Assembly (NCBI RefSeq): GCF_004138335.1
Contig: NZ_RYFW01000007.1
Span: 62,001-126,000, forward strand
Direction of reading: 5' to 3'
Length of the DNA: 64,000 nucleotides
From: Peristeroidobacter agariperforans
Lineage (GTDB): Bacteria > Pseudomonadota > Gammaproteobacteria > Steroidobacterales > Steroidobacteraceae
Positions 10,193-19,200 of this stretch are shown here, piece by piece; position 1 is the first letter of the stretch; every line of letters begins with the position of its first letter. The notes under the pieces are model-generated. The model was not told the origin of the DNA. It saw nothing but the letters and a program-made list of their open reading frames with translations, and did no database searches. A program made the position numbers and the translations under genes.

Positions 10193-12656
10193 CGCGGCGG
10201 CATCGGCCATCGCGGCGGCGAGCTCGAATGCGCCGGCCCAGAACATCATTACCGAATCGCAATTCACCAAACTGAAATGGTCGAAGGCGCCTTGCCGGTT
10301 CTGCGGCACGGGCTGCGGCGTGCGCGTGGCGGTAAAGGGCAATCGCGTCGTGGCGACCCACGCCGACGCGAACGCCGAGGTCAATCGCGGGCTCAACTGC
10401 GTCAAGGGATATTTCCTGTCGAAGATCATGTATGGCGCAGATCGGCTCACGCAGCCGTTGTTGCGGATGACGGACGGCGTCTACGACAAGAACGGCGAGT
10501 TCACGCCTGTCAGCTGGGACGCTGCGTTCGACATCATGGCGCAGAAGTTCAAGGAGGCGCTCAAGGCGAACGGGCCGGAGTCCATCGGCATGTTCGGCTC
10601 GGGCCAATGGACCATCTGGGAAGGGTATGCCGCCAACAAGTTGATGAAGGGCGGCTTCCGCAGCAACAACCTCGATCCGAATGCCCGGCATTGCATGGCG
10701 TCGGCGGCTTACGCCTTCATGCGCACCTTCGGTATGGACGAGCCGATGGGCTGCTACGACGACTTCGAATCCGCCGATGCATTCGTGCTGTGGGGCTCGA
10801 ACATGGCGGAGATGCATCCGATCCTCTGGTCGCGTGTCGCGGACCGCCGCTTGTCGGAGCCGAAGGTCAAAGTCGCGGTGCTTTCGACGTTCGAGCACCG
10901 CTCGTTCGATCTCGCCGACATTCCGCTGGTCATGCAGCCGCAGTCGGATCTGGCGATCATGAATTACATCGCCAATTACATCATCGAGACCGGGCGGGTG
11001 AATCGCGACTTCATCGGCAAGCATGTGAACTTCAAGCGCGGTGTCGATGACATCGGCTATGGATTGCGCCCGGAGCATCCACTTGAAAAAAAGGCGAAGA
11101 ACGCCTCGCGCGCTGGCGATTCCTCGCCGATGTCATTCGAGGACTATGCGCGCTTCGTGAAGCCGTACACGCTGGAGCACGCTGCCAAGGTGTCTGGTTG
11201 TCCGGAGTCCTGGCTGAAGCAGCTTGCCGAGCTGTACGCGGACCCGAAGGTGCGCGTCGTCTCATTCTGGACGATGGGATTCAATCAACACACACGCGGC
11301 GTTTGGGCGAACCATCTTTGTTACAACTTGCACTTGCTGACCGGCAAGATCGCCACACCTGGCAACAGCCCGTTCTCGCTCACCGGTCAGCCCTCCGCAT
11401 GCGGCACAGCGCGCGAAGTCGGAACGTTCTCGCATCGATTGCCCGCGGACATGGTGGTGACCAATCCCGAGCATCGCAAGCATGCCGAGGAGTTGTGGAA
11501 GCTGCCTCACGGCACGATCAGCCCGAAGGTGGGTTATCACGCCGTCGAGCAGAGCCGCATGCTGACCGACGGCAAGCTCAACGCCTATTGGGTGCAGGTC
11601 AACAACAACGTCCAGGCCGCGCCCAACTTCAATCAAGAGGTGTTGCCCGGCTATCGCAATCCCAAGAACTTCATCGTCGTGTCGGATGCTTATCCGACGG
11701 TGACGACCCAGGCCGCGGACTTGATCCTGCCGGCAGCGATGTGGGTGGAGAAAGAGGGCGCATTCGGCAACGCCGAGCGGCGCTCGCAGTTCTGGCACCA
11801 ACTCGTCAATGCGCCGGGCCAGGCGCGTTCGGATCTGTGGCAGTTGATGGAGTTCTCGAAACGATTCAAGACCGACGAAGTGTGGCCTGCCGAGTTGCTG
11901 AACGCGAATCCGAGCTATCGCGGCAAGACGCTGTTCGACGTGTTGTTCGCCAACGGCCAGGTCAATCGTTATCCCCTGAGCGATCTGAACAAGGACTATG
12001 AGAACCACGAGTCGAAGGCGTTCGGGTTCTATGTGCAGAAGGGCCTGTGGGAAGAATACGCCTCGTTCGGCCGCGGTCACGGCCACGATCTGGCGCCGTT
12101 CGACAAGTATCACGAAGTGCCCGGGCTGCGCTGGCCGGTCGTGAATGGCAAAGAAACGCGCTGGCGCTATCGCGAAGGCTCGGATCCCTACGTCAAGGCC
12201 GGCGAGGGTTTCAGGTTCTACGGCAACCCGGACGGCAAAGCGAACATCTTCGCATTCCCCTATGAGCCGGCAGCCGAGGCGCCGGATGCCGAGTACACCT
12301 ATTGGCTCGTGACCGGTCGTGTGCTCGAGCACTGGCACTCCGGCTCGATGACGGGCCGCGTGCCCGAGTTGTACAAGGCGTTTCCGAACGCGGTCGTGTT
12401 CATGCATCCCGACGATGCCGAAGCCCTCGGCGTACGCCGAGGCGTCGAGGTGAAAGTGGTTTCGCGACGGGGCGAGATGCGCTCGCGCGTCGAAACACGT
12501 GGACGTAACAAGCCGCCGCGAGGTGTCGTATTCGTGCCTTGGTTCGACGCGTCCCAGCTCATCAATAAGTGCACACTGGACGCCACCGATCCGATTTCGA
12601 AACAAACCGACTTCAAGAAGTGCGCGGTGAAGATCGTGCCGATGGGAGCGGTGTGA
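10158..12656 (+). CDS. napA: periplasmic nitrate reductase catalytic subunit NapA
   Basis: An 832-residue Mo-bisMGD enzyme that reduces nitrate to nitrite in the periplasm. Seen: twin-arginine signal NRRQFLRR; [4Fe-4S] ligands C46, C49, C53 and C81; molybdenum-ligand Cys179 in ARHCMASA; C-terminal MGD-binding domain ending [11 protein letters not shown]. Length matches E. coli NapA (828). The ATG at 10158 has GGAAGAA upstream and lies inside the napD 3' end; an earlier in-frame GTG would add only 8 residues before the Tat signal. The stop shares one base with the napB start. Confidence 0.97.
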   Translation: MTINRRQFLRRSAAASAIAAASSNAPAQNIITESQFTKLKWSKAPCRFCGTGCGVRVAVKGNRVVATHADANAEVNRGLNCVKGYFLSKIMYGADRLTQPLLRMTDGVYDKNGEFTPVSWDAAFDIMAQKFKEALKANGPESIGMFGSGQWTIWEGYAANKLMKGGFRSNNLDPNARHCMASAAYAFMRTFGMDEPMGCYDDFESADAFVLWGSNMAEMHPILWSRVADRRLSEPKVKVAVLSTFEHRSFDLADIPLVMQPQSDLAIMNYIANYIIETGRVNRDFIGKHVNFKRGVDDIGYGLRPEHPLEKKAKNASRAGDSSPMSFEDYARFVKPYTLEHAAKVSGCPESWLKQLAELYADPKVRVVSFWTMGFNQHTRGVWANHLCYNLHLLTGKIATPGNSPFSLTGQPSACGTAREVGTFSHRLPADMVVTNPEHRKHAEELWKLPHGTISPKVGYHAVEQSRMLTDGKLNAYWVQVNNNVQAAPNFNQEVLPGYRNPKNFIVVSDAYPTVTTQAADLILPAAMWVEKEGAFGNAERRSQFWHQLVNAPGQARSDLWQLMEFSKRFKTDEVWPAELLNANPSYRGKTLFDVLFANGQVNRYPLSDLNKDYENHESKAFGFYVQKGLWEEYASFGRGHGHDLAPFDKYHEVPGLRWPVVNGKETRWRYREGSDPYVKAGEGFRFYGNPDGKANIFAFPYEPAAEAPDAEYTYWLVTGRVLEHWHSGSMTGRVPELYKAFPNAVVFMHPDDAEALGVRRGVEVKVVSRRGEMRSRVETRGRNKPPRGVVFVPWFDASQLINKCTLDATDPISKQTDFKKCAVKIVPMGAV

Positions 12657-13168
12657 TGACGCCCCGCGTACGACGAGTCGCGATTATCGGCGTGCTGTGC
12701 TTCAGCGCAGCGCTGGCTGCCGACAATCTCGAAGGACTGCGCGGCCCAACGCCGCTCAATCAAGAACCAAAGGCCCCGCGCATGGCGACGGTCGAGAACT
12801 TCGATGTGCGGCGAGGGCGCGCGTATACGAGTCAGCCGCCCACGATTCCGCACGCCATCGATCGATACGAGCTCACGCGTAACGTGAACTTCTGCATGTA
12901 CTGTCATTCACGCGTGCGTAACGAGGAGTTCGGCGCTCCGATGGTGAGCGCAACTCACTATATGGATCGGGACGCAAACTTCCTCGCCGAGATCTCGCCG
13001 CGACGCTACTTCTGCACTCAGTGCCACGTGGTCCAGACCGATGCGCGGCCGCCAGTGGACAATCGCTTCGTCGATGTGTACGACCTGGTCGACCAGGAGC
13101 AGCGGCTGGCGGATCCGCCGGCGCCGGCAGCGAAGGAAAAGCCGGCAGCGAAGGAAAAGAAGGAGTGA
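12656..13168 (+). CDS. napB: periplasmic nitrate reductase diheme cytochrome NapB
   Basis: A 170-residue diheme c-type cytochrome that passes electrons from NapC to NapA. A signal peptide (to about residue 21, ALAADN) is followed by the NapB pattern and two haem-c motifs, CMYCH (80-84) and CTQCH (120-124). The C-terminus ends in an unusual Ala/Lys/Glu tail with a repeated PAAKEK unit. The ATG overlaps the napA stop (TGATG) and the stop overlaps the napC start (GTGA). Confidence 0.95.
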   Translation: MTPRVRRVAIIGVLCFSAALAADNLEGLRGPTPLNQEPKAPRMATVENFDVRRGRAYTSQPPTIPHAIDRYELTRNVNFCMYCHSRVRNEEFGAPMVSATHYMDRDANFLAEISPRRYFCTQCHVVQTDARPPVDNRFVDVYDLVDQEQRLADPPAPAAKEKPAAKEKKE

Positions 13169-13824
13169 AGGCGCTATTCGACAGGGCGGTGGGCTGGTGG
13201 CGGGTGCTGAGCTCTCCGAGCCGCTATTTCAGCCTCGGCTTTCTGGTGATTGGCGGCTTCATCGGCGGCATCATTTTCTGGGGCGGGTTCAACACTGCGC
13301 TGGAAGCGACCAACACCGAGCAATTCTGCACGAGCTGCCATGAGATGCGCGACAACGTGTTCGCCGAGCTGAAGAGCACGATCCATTACAGCAACCGTTC
13401 CGGCGTGCGCGCCACCTGCCCGGATTGTCACGTGCCGCACGAGTGGACGGACAAGATTGCCCGCAAGATGCAGGCCTCGAAAGAAGTGTGGGGCAAGATC
13501 TTCGGCACGATCAATACCCGCGAAAAATTTCTGGACGAGCGCTTGAATCTCGCCAAGCACGAGTGGGCACGCCTGAAAGCAAACGATTCGCTCGAGTGTC
13601 GCAACTGTCACGCGTACCAATATATGGACTGGACGCGTCAAAGCCGGCGTGCAGTGTACGTTCACTCGACGGCGCTGGCTGGCGACGAACATACCTGCAT
13701 CGATTGCCACAAGGGCATCGCGCACCGCCTGCCGAACATGGAAGGCATCGAGATGCTCTACGGCGCGCCGATCGAGCAGATCTCTTCGCATGAGCCGAAG
13801 TCCGAAGGTTCGTCAGGCAATTAG
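13165..13824 (+). CDS. napC: tetraheme quinol dehydrogenase NapC
   Basis: A 219-residue NapC/NirT family membrane-anchored cytochrome that oxidises quinol and feeds NapB. One N-terminal transmembrane helix (about residues 22-45) is followed by four haem-c motifs: CTSCH (55-59), CPDCH (85-89), CRNCH (145-149) and CIDCH (178-182). The GTG start at 13165 overlaps the napB stop; an AAGGA about 10 nt upstream can serve it, and no later start keeps the anchor helix. It converges on the glycosyltransferase gene with a 12-bp overlap. No napF, napG or napH is present, so NapC should be the only quinol route. Confidence 0.95.
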   Translation: MKALFDRAVGWWRVLSSPSRYFSLGFLVIGGFIGGIIFWGGFNTALEATNTEQFCTSCHEMRDNVFAELKSTIHYSNRSGVRATCPDCHVPHEWTDKIARKMQASKEVWGKIFGTINTREKFLDERLNLAKHEWARLKANDSLECRNCHAYQYMDWTRQSRRAVYVHSTALAGDEHTCIDCHKGIAHRLPNMEGIEMLYGAPIEQISSHEPKSEGSSGN

Positions 13825-15039
13825 CGCTTCGATCGCCTTTACAGCCGTCTTCAACCCGTCTTCCGCGCGCATCCTTTCGCCCAGCGTTCGTGCGCGCGCT
13901 CGTATTTCCGCCTGTTCCGCGAATCGGATCCCTTCGGCCAGAGAGGTGGCATTCAACGCCTTCCAGCTGGACAGGTTGGCCCCGACGCCTGCTTGATAGA
14001 GGCGATCGGCCCAGAAGGCCTGATCTCCGGCAAAGGGCACGACGACCGATGGGATGCCAGCGCGTGCAGCTGAGTGCGTCGTGCCGGAGCCGCCGTGGTG
14101 GACAGCTACTGACGTTCGCGGCAGCAGCCAATCATGCGGCGTGTCGCCGATGGCAAGAATGTTTGCGGGAAGCTGCGAAACGTCGACGCCGCTCCAGCCT
14201 GGATAGAACAACGCGCGGCGACCGGCCACTCCACCGACGATTGCTTCGAGCATGCGTCGAGGCTCGAAGCCGCCCATGCTGCCGAAGCCGATATAAACCG
14301 GCGGTTCCCCGGCAGCGAGAAACGCGCTGAGTTCGGCGGGCGGGCTCCAGTGCTTGGCGGGTACGAGCCACTGACCGCAGACGAGCGCGTTGCTCGGCCA
14401 ATCATCGGGTCTCGGCAACAAATTCCGCGACACTCCGTACAACATGGGATGGCCGACCCACAGCGACTTGCGCGGTGGCAGGCCGCACACGCGTGCGCGA
14501 GCTTCGTTCGTCGCCTTGCGGAATGCCTTCCAGAGCAGGTTGTTGATCAGATGCTGACCCAATCGATTGAACATGCGAGGCAGTTTGCCCGGCGGCAGGA
14601 AAGGGGACGCAAACGCCTTGGTCGGCGTGAGAGGAAACAATCCCGTGCCAAGGGGCTGCACCCCCAGATACTCGGCGGCGGACAGGCCAACGAAACCGGC
14701 CAGCCCCGAGATGATGATGGCGTCGCAACCCCTGCCGAACTGCACGGCTGAGCGGAGCCAATGCTCGGCGTTTTCGTTCGCGATTCGCGCCAGCTCCCTT
14801 GCCGTGTTGTTGACGCTGTTCTTCTCGAACAAGCCCGCAGACGCGCCGTCGTGTCGCAGCGCCTGCCGGATATCGCCGGCTATCGCGGTGGCCGGCACGC
14901 CGAGCGCGGTTGCTGTGCCGAGCGATGCTCCATCTGCCAGTAGATGAGCTTCGTGGCCGGCATCCATCAATGCGCGGCTCAACGCTGCGAGTGGTCGAGT
15001 GTCGCCGTCGGTGCCGTAGGTCAGAACGAGGAATTTCAT
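13813..15039 (-). CDS. UGT-type glycosyltransferase (family 1)
   Basis: A 408-residue GT-B fold glycosyltransferase of the UDP-glucosyl/macrolide transferase group. The N-terminal half has the usual [13 protein letters not shown] start and a DGH-type loop. The C-terminal half has YIGFGSMGG and the donor-binding stretch [23 protein letters not shown] followed by [10 protein letters not shown]. The substrate is likely a small lipophilic acceptor such as an antibiotic, sterol or carotenoid, but this cannot be told from sequence. The ATG overlaps the TetR-family gene stop as ATGA, so the regulator and enzyme form one operon, as in resistance or detoxification modules. Confidence 0.88.
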   Translation of the reverse strand: MKFLVLTYGTDGDTRPLAALSRALMDAGHEAHLLADGASLGTATALGVPATAIAGDIRQALRHDGASAGLFEKNSVNNTARELARIANENAEHWLRSAVQFGRGCDAIIISGLAGFVGLSAAEYLGVQPLGTGLFPLTPTKAFASPFLPPGKLPRMFNRLGQHLINNLLWKAFRKATNEARARVCGLPPRKSLWVGHPMLYGVSRNLLPRPDDWPSNALVCGQWLVPAKHWSPPAELSAFLAAGEPPVYIGFGSMGGFEPRRMLEAIVGGVAGRRALFYPGWSGVDVSQLPANILAIGDTPHDWLLPRTSVAVHHGGSGTTHSAARAGIPSVVVPFAGDQAFWADRLYQAGVGANLSSWKALNATSLAEGIRFAEQAEIRARARTLGERMRAEDGLKTAVKAIEALIA

Positions 15040-15671
15040 GATTTGGAAGGACGCTTGCCGGTCGGGGCACTCGCTTTGAGCGAGCCTTTCAAGAACAGAT
15101 CCAGCGCGCCGACGAGCTCTTCACGCAGGTCGGACTTCGGCTCGGCCAGCCAGCGCATCAGCGCGGCGAGATATAGAAAATGAAAGAAGAGAGCGAGGCG
15201 CGGCGCCGGTTGGCTATCCCGCAACTCGCCAGATTTCTGACCGGCCGCGATCAACGCCAGGAAGGCTCGGACGAGATCAGAACGCGCGTCGTTCGCGTTG
15301 GCGTGCGGTTGACCGACGTTGACGAATCGGTAGCGCAGATAAGGAAGCAAATATTCGCGATGCTGTTCAAGGCCGGCGGCCGAGGCGTCGAGCAGCTTGC
15401 GCATGCCCCGTTTAAAACTGCCTTGCGCAAGGCAGATCGGCAGGAGCTGTTCGAGATCCTGCTCCAGCTGCATGTGGAGCCAGTGCGCGAGTACAGCTTC
15501 CTTCACGGGGAAATGGCTGTAGAGCGTGCCTTTCGCCACGTCGGCAGCGACGGCGAGCTGCTCCATCGTGACCGCGTCATAGCCGTGCGTCTCGAACAGA
15601 CGGTGAGCTGTCTGCGCGATGTGATCCAGCTTTTCCTGACGCTTGCGCTCGCGACGACCCGGCTCGACCAT
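15036..15671 (-). CDS. TetR/AcrR family transcriptional regulator
   Basis: A 211-residue regulator with an N-terminal helix-turn-helix typical of TetR proteins: HRLFETHGYDAVTMEQLAVA and then GTLYSHFPVKEAV (about residues 20-60). The C-terminal ligand/dimer domain is variable. The ATG at 15671 is chosen; an in-frame GTG at 15680 would add three residues. It is translationally coupled to the glycosyltransferase gene and a palindrome 19 bp upstream is a probable operator, so it likely represses its own operon until a ligand appears. Confidence 0.9.
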   Translation of the reverse strand: MVEPGRRERKRQEKLDHIAQTAHRLFETHGYDAVTMEQLAVAADVAKGTLYSHFPVKEAVLAHWLHMQLEQDLEQLLPICLAQGSFKRGMRKLLDASAAGLEQHREYLLPYLRYRFVNVGQPHANANDARSDLVRAFLALIAAGQKSGELRDSQPAPRLALFFHFLYLAALMRWLAEPKSDLREELVGALDLFLKGSLKASAPTGKRPSKS

Positions 15672-15689
15672 GATAATCACGAAAAGTGA

Positions 15690-15713
15690 ACGACGTGCAG
15701 AATTATACGTCGT
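15690..15713. promoter_or_regulatory. candidate TetR-family operator palindrome
   Basis: A perfect 7-bp inverted repeat, ACGACGT-N10-ACGTCGT, 24 bp in all, lies just upstream of the TetR-family start. Length and position are typical for an autoregulatory TetR operator. Binding by the adjacent regulator is inference. Confidence 0.6.
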
Positions 15714-15741
15714 CCAGAAATCGATCGCAAACAGCGTGGAG

Positions 15742-16266
15742 TCAGCGCGCCAGGTTCTTCAGATCGACGCCGTAGAGCGCCGCATTCTTGGTGACGTATT
15801 CGACACGGTCCTTGATCGGCTGATCGTTGAGCGCGGCGATCAGCATGTCGAGCATGGTGTGCCAGCCCATTGCATTCTGCGGGACGAAGCGGTCGAGGAT
15901 GGGGAAGTGCTTGAACGTCAGTAGCACTTTTTCACCGCGCGGCTCCAGCTCGAATGTGGGATATGACTCGGGATACGCAGACACTGCATCGTCCGCTGCG
16001 CCGCCATCGAACACATTCCACGTGTAAACGAGCTTTCTCGGCGGCTGCCACTGCGTGACTATGCCGCGAATGTGGCCATCGACGAGACGAACCTCGCCGC
16101 CCTGACGCGGCTCGATCAGCGCGACCTCGCCATACCAGGTCGGCATCTTCGTCGGATCGGTTAAATAAGCCCACACTCGCTCGATCGGGCCGGGCAGCAG
16201 GCGAGTGAAAGTGACGCAGGGAACGTTCGACATCTCACCGCGTTCGTGCAGTTCCGCTTTGACCAT
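15742..16266 (-). CDS. SRPBCC/AHSA1 family protein
   Basis: A 174-residue START-like (SRPBCC) domain protein of the Aha1-homologue type. The family pattern is visible: FTRLLPGPIERVWAYLTDP, TWYGEVALIEP with RQGGEVRL, KLVYTWNVF, and a C-terminal MGWHTMLDMLIAAL. These proteins bind small hydrophobic ligands; the specific role is unknown. The ATG at 16266 has GAGAGGTGA just upstream. It follows the ArsR-type gene by 11 bp, the usual ArsR-AHSA1 pair in which the regulator controls both. Confidence 0.88.
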   Translation of the reverse strand: MVKAELHERGEMSNVPCVTFTRLLPGPIERVWAYLTDPTKMPTWYGEVALIEPRQGGEVRLVDGHIRGIVTQWQPPRKLVYTWNVFDGGAADDAVSAYPESYPTFELEPRGEKVLLTFKHFPILDRFVPQNAMGWHTMLDMLIAALNDQPIKDRVEYVTKNAALYGVDLKNLAR

Positions 16267-16277
16267 CGCATCACCTC

Positions 16278-16598
16278 TCAACGTTTGCGTGACTTGCCGG
16301 CGGGTTTGCGCAGCTCGGCCTCGAGAGCATCGAACTTCGTCGCCCAGTAACTCCGCAACTCATCCACCCAGCCCGCGAGCTCGTTCACCCCTTGTGGATC
16401 GAGCTCATAAATGCGGCGCTGGGCCTCGGCGCGAACCCGGACCATCTGCGCCTCCCGCAGCACCTTCAGGTGCTGGGAGATCGCCGAGGCGCTGATATCG
16501 AATTGCTCGGCGATTTCGCCGGAAGACAGCGCGCCGCGCGCCAACGACTCGACGATGCCACGCCGGGTTGGATCAGCCAGGGCTGCGAAGACGCTCAT
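16278..16598 (-). CDS. ArsR family transcriptional regulator
   Basis: A 106-residue winged-helix repressor: LADPTRRGIVESLA, then the recognition region EIAEQFDISASAISQHLKVLREAQMV (split by normal family positions) and the wing RAEAQRRIYELDPQGV. No metal-binding ELCVCDL motif is present, so it is of the metal-independent group normally paired with SRPBCC genes. The ATG at 16598 is used; a TTG at 16610 is possible. A TTTAGT/ACTAAA palindrome lies 20 bp upstream. Confidence 0.9.
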   Translation of the reverse strand: MSVFAALADPTRRGIVESLARGALSSGEIAEQFDISASAISQHLKVLREAQMVRVRAEAQRRIYELDPQGVNELAGWVDELRSYWATKFDALEAELRKPAGKSRKR

Positions 16599-16617
16599 GG
16601 ATGTAGCCAATGCTTAA

Positions 16618-16633
16618 TTTAGTAGAGACTAAA
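16618..16633. promoter_or_regulatory. candidate ArsR operator (TTTAGT-N4-ACTAAA)
   Basis: A perfect 6-bp inverted repeat with 4-nt spacer sits between the ArsR start and the divergent yqiJ gene. This TTTAGT-type palindrome fits operators of ArsR regulators paired with AHSA1-domain genes. It could also affect the divergent yqiJ promoter, which must lie between here and 16766. Confidence 0.6.
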
Positions 16634-16765
16634 ATAACAACCGCTCGCGGGGCAAGTGCGATTTCGCCGGTAGCGGGTGGTCATTCACCGGCGGTGCGTT
16701 GCATTGATGGCTTGCTGTCCGGATACTGCCCGCAACGGCTTTTATTGTTGAGGGATAAACAACAC

Positions 16766-17395
16766 GTGCTGTTCGCCCCAGAAACCTGGCCATTCACCGT
16801 AGCAACTTTCCTGCTGTTGCTGATCGCGATCGTAGAAGGGATTGCGATGGTCCTGGGGTCGAGTCTTTCCCAATCGCTGCAGCATTTGCTTCCCGAGCCC
16901 GGCGATGTCCACGTGGGCGTGTTCGACAAGCTGCTCGGCTGGCTCTCGTTCGGCCGCGTGCCGGCGCTCGTGCTGGTGGTGCTATTCCTCGCGAGCTTTG
17001 CGCTGACGGGCTTCGGGCTCAATCTGGTCGTGCGGCAAATGTTCGGTTTCTGGGCGCCGCCGTCGATTGCGGCGATTGTTGCATTCCTCATTACTTTGCC
17101 GGTCGTGCGCTTCGCCGGGGCGGGGCTGGCGCGCGTGATTCCACAGGATCAAACCTATGCGGTCTCGTTCGACTCGCTGGTCGGCCGGGTCGCGACCATC
17201 GTGAATGGCACCGCGCGACCGGGTTATCCGGCGCAGGCGAAGGTGGCGAATGAGCATGGACAGATGCTGTATGTGATGGTCGAGCCGGAAGCGGAGGGCA
17301 TGACGTTTCAAAGCGGGGAACGCGTGCTGCTCAACAAGCGCCTGTCCGGAAATCGGTTTGCCGGGGCGGTGAATCCCTGGCCCGATTTGATCTGA
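16766..17395 (+). CDS. yqiJ: YqiJ-like inner-membrane OB-fold (NfeD-related) protein
   Basis: A 209-residue protein, the same length as E. coli YqiJ, with N-terminal transmembrane helices (TWPFTVATFLLLLIAIVEG, then ALVLVVLFLASFAL and a third) and a C-terminal OB-fold domain (VGRVATIVNGTARPGYPAQAKV, GERVLLNKRL). NfeD-like proteins work with flotillins. The GTG at 16766 is chosen because TGAGGGA lies 10 nt upstream and the length then matches; the open frame extends upstream without homology. The flotillin gene follows after 40 bp. Confidence 0.85.
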   Translation: MLFAPETWPFTVATFLLLLIAIVEGIAMVLGSSLSQSLQHLLPEPGDVHVGVFDKLLGWLSFGRVPALVLVVLFLASFALTGFGLNLVVRQMFGFWAPPSIAAIVAFLITLPVVRFAGAGLARVIPQDQTYAVSFDSLVGRVATIVNGTARPGYPAQAKVANEHGQMLYVMVEPEAEGMTFQSGERVLLNKRLSGNRFAGAVNPWPDLI

Positions 17396-17435
17396 GCTTT
17401 TTCCACGGATTGTCAACGTTGCTGGGGAGTCACCG

Positions 17436-19106
17436 ATGTCGGATCTGATCCTGGACAATTTGATCCTGGCGGGCATCGCGTTTTTCGCGCTGCTGGTCAT
17501 AGGAATCATTTTCTCGCGGCTGTATCGCCGCTCCTCGAAAGAGCGATCCTTCGTGCGCACCGGCTTGGGCGGGCAGAAGGTCGTGATGGATGGCGGCGCC
17601 ATCGTCTTTCCGGTGTTCCACGAGACCATTCTCGTCAACATGAATACGCTCAAGCTCGAAGTGACGCGTTTCGGCAAGGACTCGCTGTTCACCAAGGACC
17701 GCATGCGGGTGGACGTGGTCGTGGCGTTCTTCGTGCGGGTCGTGCCGACCAAGGAAGGCATCGCAAATGCCGCGCAGACCTTGGGCCAACGCACGATCGA
17801 CCCCGAGCAGTTGTCACAACTGGTCGAGGATAAGTTCGTCGACGCGCTGCGCGCCGCCGCGGTATCGATGACCATGCAGGAGCTGCTCGACAAACGTCAG
17901 GACTTCATCCAGGGCGTGCAGAACGCCGTGAGCGAGGATCTGCTGAAGAACGGTCTGGAGCTGGAGAGCGTGTCGCTGACCCGCATCGACCAGACGGCGA
18001 TGCAATTCTTCGATCCCAACAATGCGTTCGACGCCGAAGGTCTGACGCGGCTCACCGAACAGACGCAGCGTCGCAACCGTGAGCGCAATGAGATCGAGCA
18101 GGACACGTCCGTTGCGATCTCGCGCAAGAACTTCGAAGCCAAACAACTGCAGCTGGAGATCGATCGGCAGAAGCGCTTCGCCGAGCTGGCGCAGTCGCAG
18201 GAAGTCTCCGCTCGCGAGGCCGAGCAGCAAGCCATCGTCGCCAAGGTGCAAGCAGAGCGCTCTCGGGAAGCCGAGGAAGCGAAGATCACCGCGGCACGCC
18301 AGATTCGCGAAGCCGAAGTCGCCAAGGAACAGGCCGTGCGCCAGCGCGTCGTCGAAGCCGAGCGCGAAGTCAAGATTGCGACTATCGAACAGCTGCGCGC
18401 CACGGAGATCGCCGATCAGAACAAAGCGATCTCGATTGCGCAGAAGTCCGAGGAGCAATCCAAGGCTCAGGCCAGCGCCAACCTGGCTTTGGCCGAAGCC
18501 GTGAAGTCCGAGCAGGCCGTGAAGACGGCCGAGGAAGTCGCCAAGGCCGAACGTGAGAAGCAGGTGACCTTGGTGCTCGCGTCGCAGGAAGCGGAGCGCC
18601 AGGCCATCAGCGTGAAGGTGTCGGCGCTCGCGGAAAAAGAAGCGTCGGAAGCGAGGGCCGATGCGATCCGTACGCTCGCCAAGGCGAACCGCGAAAATTA
18701 CGAAGCGGAAGCCGCCGGTAAGCGCGCCTTGAATGAGGCCATCAACACGCTCTCGAGTGCGCAGATCTCGCTGCAGGAGAAGCTGGCGTTGATTCAGGCG
18801 CTGCCGAAGATCATCGAAGAGGCGGTCCGGCCGATGCAGAACATCGACTCGATCCGCATCATGCAGGTCGACGGTCTCAACACCGGCGCCGCCGGCGCGC
18901 AGGCGGGCGACCCGACGCTCGGCAATGGCTCGGGCAACCTCGCCGAGCAAGCAGTGGGCGCGGCCCTGAAATATCGCGCCTACGCGCCGGTGGTCGATCA
19001 GTTGATCAAGGAAGTGGGGCTGTCCGGCAACGGATTGGATGGGTTGGTGAAGGCCACCTCGGCCATAACACCGCCTGCGACGCCGCCGGTTCCACTGCCC
19101 TCGTAA
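17436..19106 (+). CDS. yqiK: flotillin family inner-membrane protein YqiK
   Basis: A 556-residue SPFH/flotillin protein close in length to E. coli YqiK (553). An N-terminal transmembrane helix (about residues 9-28) is followed by the SPFH domain (about 45-200) and a long Glu/Ala/Lys-rich coiled coil (about 215-430) with many AEREK-type heptads, then a C-terminal region ending in a Pro-rich tail. Flotillins form membrane microdomain scaffolds. It is the partner of the upstream YqiJ-like protein and is closed by a GC-rich hairpin. Confidence 0.93.
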   Translation: MSDLILDNLILAGIAFFALLVIGIIFSRLYRRSSKERSFVRTGLGGQKVVMDGGAIVFPVFHETILVNMNTLKLEVTRFGKDSLFTKDRMRVDVVVAFFVRVVPTKEGIANAAQTLGQRTIDPEQLSQLVEDKFVDALRAAAVSMTMQELLDKRQDFIQGVQNAVSEDLLKNGLELESVSLTRIDQTAMQFFDPNNAFDAEGLTRLTEQTQRRNRERNEIEQDTSVAISRKNFEAKQLQLEIDRQKRFAELAQSQEVSAREAEQQAIVAKVQAERSREAEEAKITAARQIREAEVAKEQAVRQRVVEAEREVKIATIEQLRATEIADQNKAISIAQKSEEQSKAQASANLALAEAVKSEQAVKTAEEVAKAEREKQVTLVLASQEAERQAISVKVSALAEKEASEARADAIRTLAKANRENYEAEAAGKRALNEAINTLSSAQISLQEKLALIQALPKIIEEAVRPMQNIDSIRIMQVDGLNTGAAGAQAGDPTLGNGSGNLAEQAVGAALKYRAYAPVVDQLIKEVGLSGNGLDGLVKATSAITPPATPPVPLPS

Positions 19107-19123
19107 CGTCGGGTCGATGACAA

Positions 19124-19153
19124 AGCCCGCGCCATCGGCGCATGGCGCGGGCT
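19124..19153 (+). terminator. GC-rich hairpin terminator after yqiK
   Basis: A perfect 12-bp stem (AGCCCGCGCCAT with ATGGCGCGGGCT) and 6-nt loop, 17 bp after the yqiK stop. It lacks a proper T-tract, so termination may be partial or Rho-assisted. Confidence 0.65.
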
Positions 19154-19200
19154 ATGATTCCGCGATCCGCCGGACTGGCGCTTAGACGGAATGAAAATTC

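Noticed and set aside
11262-12605. A 447-residue minus-strand open frame opposite napA
   Set aside because: Antisense shadow of napA with low-complexity composition and no homology.
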